A stretch of DNA of 7,648 nt from JBELMB01 sp042088665 (lineage in GTDB: Bacteria > Pseudomonadota > Alphaproteobacteria > Rhodobacterales > Rhodobacteraceae): NCBI GenBank assembly GCA_042088665.1, contig JBELMB010000237.1, forward strand, positions 1-7,648. The letters run 5' to 3'. Under the pieces are notes generated by a model. That model was not told the DNA's origin. It saw only the letters and a list, made by a program, of their open reading frames with translations, and made no database searches. This document shows positions 5,700 to 7,648 of this stretch, one piece after another. The first letter of the stretch is position 1. Each line of letters begins with the position of its first letter. Position numbers and translations under genes: made by a program.

Positions 5700-6860
5700 T
5701 TACACCGGCATGCGGCGCTCGACGATTTCAGCCCACCACGAACAGCCCGCCGGGATTGCCTCGTCGTTGAAGTTGTACTCCGGATGGTGGACATGCGCGG
5801 TGTCGCCATTGCCCACGAGAATATAGGCTCCGGGCCGCTCCTCCAGCATGAAGGCGAAATCCTCCCCCCCCATGACCTGCGGCGCGTCTTCGCAAGTGCC
5901 CGACACCTCGGCCGCCACTTCCGCGGCAAAGGCTGTCTGCGCCTCGTGGTTCACCATCACCGGGTAGTTGCGATTGTAATCCACGGTCGCCTCGGCGCCA
6001 AAACCGCGCGCGATGTTTTCCGCCAGCGCGGTGATCCGCTCCTCGGCAAGGTCGCGGTTCTCCTTGGACATGGTCCGCACCGTGCCTTTCAGGGTCACGG
6101 AGGCGGGAATCACGTTGAACGCGGTCGAAGAGGTCTCGAAAGATGTGACAGAGACCACGATCTGGCTGATGGGATCTGCGTTGCGGCTGGCGATGCTCTG
6201 CAGTGCTGTCACCAGATGCGCCGCGACCACGGTCGGATCGACGGTCTCATGCGGTTTGGCCGCATGGCCGCCTGTGCCGGTCACTTCGATGCGCAAGAGG
6301 TCCGCCGCGGCAAAGAACGACCCGGGCCGGATCGCAAAAGAGCCGACCGGTCGCCCGGGCCAGTTGTGCATGCCATAGACCTCATCGATGGCGAAACGGT
6401 CCATCATGCCGTCATTGCACATCTCGCGGCCACCGCCGCCGCCCTCTTCGGCTGGCTGAAAGATCACCGCGACCTGCCCGTCAAAGTTCCGCGTTTCGGC
6501 AAGGTATTTGGCAGCGCCCAAAAGCATGGCCGTATGGCCGTCATGTCCGCAGGCATGCATCTTGCCCGGCGCGGTAGAGGCATAGTCGACGCCGGTCTCT
6601 TCGAGAATCGGCAGCGCGTCCATGTCCGCGCGCAACCCGATCACCTTGCCTGACGTGGACTTCCGTCCTTTGATCACACCGACGACGCCGGTCTTTCCGA
6701 TGCCGGTCACCACTTCGTCACAGCCGAACGCCGCCAGCTTTTCGGCCACCAGCGCGCTGGTGCGCTCTGTGTCGAACTGAAGCTCGGGATGCGCATGAAT
6801 GTCCTGACGCCAGGCGGTGATCTCGGCATGCAATTCGGCAAAACGGTTCTTGACTGGCAT
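5700..6860 (-). CDS. M20 family amidohydrolase (hippurate hydrolase / N-acyl-amino-acid hydrolase type)
   Basis: A 386-residue two-metal hydrolase of the M20D/aminoacylase type, which splits N-acyl amino acids or similar amides in the cytoplasm. Domain order is normal: catalytic lobe, inserted dimerisation lobe at about 183-290, then catalytic lobe again. The metal and active-site residues are all present: C104 and H106 in MHACGHDGHT, E138 and E139 in QPAEEGGGGG, H165 in GMHNWPG, and H358/H359 in VHHPEYNFND. Residues 195-205 (GTGGHAAKPHE) hold the conserved His of the dimerisation lobe. The cysteine ligand and the HNWPG motif set it apart from ArgE/DapE enzymes. The ATG at 6858-6860 has AGGAG 7 bases upstream. 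The substrate (hippurate, acyl amino acid or another amide) cannot be fixed from sequence. It lies downstream of argE, separated by the 10-bp repeat array and a possible promoter of its own. Confidence 0.94.
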   Translation of the reverse strand: MPVKNRFAELHAEITAWRQDIHAHPELQFDTERTSALVAEKLAAFGCDEVVTGIGKTGVVGVIKGRKSTSGKVIGLRADMDALPILEETGVDYASTAPGKMHACGHDGHTAMLLGAAKYLAETRNFDGQVAVIFQPAEEGGGGGREMCNDGMMDRFAIDEVYGMHNWPGRPVGSFAIRPGSFFAAADLLRIEVTGTGGHAAKPHETVDPTVVAAHLVTALQSIASRNADPISQIVVSVTSFETSSTAFNVIPASVTLKGTVRTMSKENRDLAEERITALAENIARGFGAEATVDYNRNYPVMVNHEAQTAFAAEVAAEVSGTCEDAPQVMGGEDFAFMLEERPGAYILVGNGDTAHVHHPEYNFNDEAIPAGCSWWAEIVERRMPV

Positions 6861-6911
6861 GGGGCATCTCCTGCTGGTTTGACATCGGCCACGGGTACGG
6901 CCTTTCGCGCG

Positions 6912-6939
6912 AGTCTAGATCGGAATGCTGCAGGTGCAA
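6912..6939 (-). promoter_or_regulatory. Possible promoter of the M20 amidohydrolase gene
   Basis: On the minus strand TTGCAC (6934-6939) and TAGACT (6912-6917) are 16 bases apart, giving partial -35 and -10 matches (3 and 4 of 6). The start point would lie near 6905, about 45 bases before the ATG. The candidate -35 falls inside the nested inverted repeat at 6922-6956, so binding there could block or assist the polymerase. Inferred from hexamers only. Confidence 0.35.
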
Positions 6940-6956
6940 GCAGTTACTGGCATTCC
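6922..6956. repeat. Nested inverted repeat upstream of the M20 amidohydrolase
   Basis: Outer arms GGAATG (6922-6927) and CATTCC (6951-6956) enclose inner arms CTGC (6928-6931) and GCAG (6940-6943). The left arms are adjacent; the right arms are 7 bases apart. As DNA it could be an operator overlapping the putative -35. As RNA it could be an interrupted stem-loop at the end of the argE transcript. No U tract follows. Confidence 0.45.
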
Positions 6957-6960
6957 CCCG

Positions 6961-7020
6961 ATCTGGCCCGGTCTGGCCCGGTCTGGCCCGGTCTGGCCCG
7001 GTCTGGCCCGGTCTGGCCCG
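6961..7020. repeat. Tandem array of six 10-bp units
   Basis: Six consecutive copies of GTCTGGCCCG occur; the only difference is A for G at the first base of the first copy (6961). One further matching G follows at 7021. The array begins 9 bases after the argE stop codon (7030-7032) and ends about 100 bases before the start of the M20 amidohydrolase gene. The near-identity of the copies suggests recent expansion by slippage. A 10-bp unit is about one helical turn, so a change in copy number would shift upstream sites without rotating them relative to the promoter. Confidence 0.97.
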
Positions 7021-7029
7021 GAGCGCGCG

Positions 7030-7648
7030 CTACGCCAGCGTCTCCAGCATCCGTTCCATGAAACGCTGGCCCTCGACGAACTGCGCCACGGTGATGTATT
7101 CGTCCGGCTGGTGCGCCACGGCAATATTGCCCGGACCGCAAACCACGGCACGGTATCCCGCGGTCTGAAAATGACTGGCCTCGGTGCCATAGCTGACAAA
7201 CCCATCGCCGTTGTCGCCGGTCAGGGCCCGCGTCAATTGCTCGGCGCTGTTGTCTTGCTCCGGCGCAAAGGGCGGCACGGAAAAGATCTCCCGCGCTTCG
7301 ATCCAGGCTTCGGGCCGGATCTTCTGCATCTGCTCCGTCAGCTCTGCCACCTTCGCTTCGAGCAGCTGCCGCCAGCGATCCAGCGACTCCCCCGGCACGA
7401 CGCGAAACCCAAAGCCGAACTCACAGTCCTTGGCGGAGATGTTATGCGCCGTTCCGCCCGAGATCTGCCCGATATGGGCGTTGGTGTAGGGCGGATCAAA
7501 CAGACCTGCCATCCCTTCCGGCTCGGCCGCCTGCAGCGAGGCATTCAGATGGTTGGCCCAGTCAATCAGCTTGGCCCCCCACATGATCGCGCTCACCCCC
7601 GTGTGCAGGAGAGAACTGTGCACTTCAAAGCCATGCACATGCACCCAG
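7030..7648 (-). CDS. argE: Acetylornithine deacetylase (ArgE), 5' end cut by window
   Basis: The C-terminal 205 or so residues of an M20 metallopeptidase-fold enzyme that converts N-acetylornithine to ornithine and acetate in arginine biosynthesis. The visible part opens in the dimerisation lobe (HVHGFEVHSSLLHTGVSAIMWGAKLI, with the HSS motif), continues through FGFRVVPGES and ends in the second half of the catalytic lobe. There SYGTEASHFQ and VVCGPGNIAVAHQPDEYI carry the metal-ligand His of the HQPDEY motif. These motifs fit ArgE better than DapE or the neighbouring aminoacylase-type enzyme. The frame is open through the right edge, so the start and the N-terminal metal ligands (HTD and EE motifs) are not visible. 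The TAG stop is followed at once by the 10-bp repeat array. A related N-acyl deacylase with another substrate is a small possibility. Confidence 0.88.
   Translation of the reverse strand, partial: WVHVHGFEVHSSLLHTGVSAIMWGAKLIDWANHLNASLQAAEPEGMAGLFDPPYTNAHIGQISGGTAHNISAKDCEFGFGFRVVPGESLDRWRQLLEAKVAELTEQMQKIRPEAWIEAREIFSVPPFAPEQDNSAEQLTRALTGDNGDGFVSYGTEASHFQTAGYRAVVCGPGNIAVAHQPDEYITVAQFVEGQRFMERMLETLA

Noticed and set aside
5652..6653. 333-codon open frame on the plus strand opposite the M20 amidohydrolase
   Set aside because: Shadow of a complete M20 enzyme with all metal ligands; His/Arg-rich translation without domain character.
6961..7020. CRISPR-like array
   Set aside because: The units are 10 bp and directly adjacent with no spacers, and no cas gene is present.
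6789..7061. Plus-strand 90-codon frame encoding a repetitive peptide across the 10-bp array
   Set aside because: The periodic peptide is a by-product of the DNA repeat; the frame begins inside the antisense of the M20 gene and has no ribosome binding site that I can see.

Overview
The window is GC-rich, gene-dense bacterial chromosome with short intergenic gaps. The protein set (SoxR, an MmcQ/YjbR protein, MltG, FabF, two M20 metallopeptidases, a small GT-A-like transferase) and the protein sequences suggest an alphaproteobacterium, most likely a Rhodobacterales (Roseobacter-type) member. That placement is inference from sequence feel; no rRNA or other phylogenetic marker is present. I see no phage, insertion sequence, integrase, CRISPR array, tRNA or rRNA.

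Layout. At the left edge a VOC/glyoxalase-like gene (minus strand, 3' end cut by the window) diverges from soxR (plus strand). Between them lies a SoxR-type operator, a 7-2-7 inverted repeat at 340-355. It sits inside a minus-strand promoter with a 19-base spacer, the stretched geometry that MerR-family activators act on. SoxR therefore probably controls the VOC gene directly. An MmcQ/YjbR-family gene follows soxR on the plus strand and ends 17 bases from the end of the convergent mltG gene.

From 1284 to the right edge every gene is on the minus strand. In transcription order these are: argE (5' end cut by the window), an M20 amidohydrolase of the hippurate/aminoacylase type, an unrecognised 211-residue soluble protein, a GT-A-like glycosyltransferase, fabF, and mltG. 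The functions are mixed: arginine biosynthesis or N-acyl amino acid hydrolysis, fatty acid elongation, peptidoglycan processing, and sugar transfer. The fabF-mltG pair joins membrane lipid synthesis and cell-wall strand termination. The unknown gene and the glycosyltransferase gene are 38 bases apart and may be co-transcribed.

Non-coding structure. A tandem array of six 10-bp units lies just behind the argE stop codon and upstream of the M20 amidohydrolase promoter region. A nested inverted repeat overlaps that promoter. Short perfect hairpins abut the start codon of the glycosyltransferase gene and overlap the ribosome binding site of the unknown gene. The 259-base gap upstream of fabF holds no gene I can support. 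I found no clearly new multi-gene system. The best leads are the SoxR-controlled VOC gene, the unknown protein, the 10-bp repeat array and the hairpins at translation starts.
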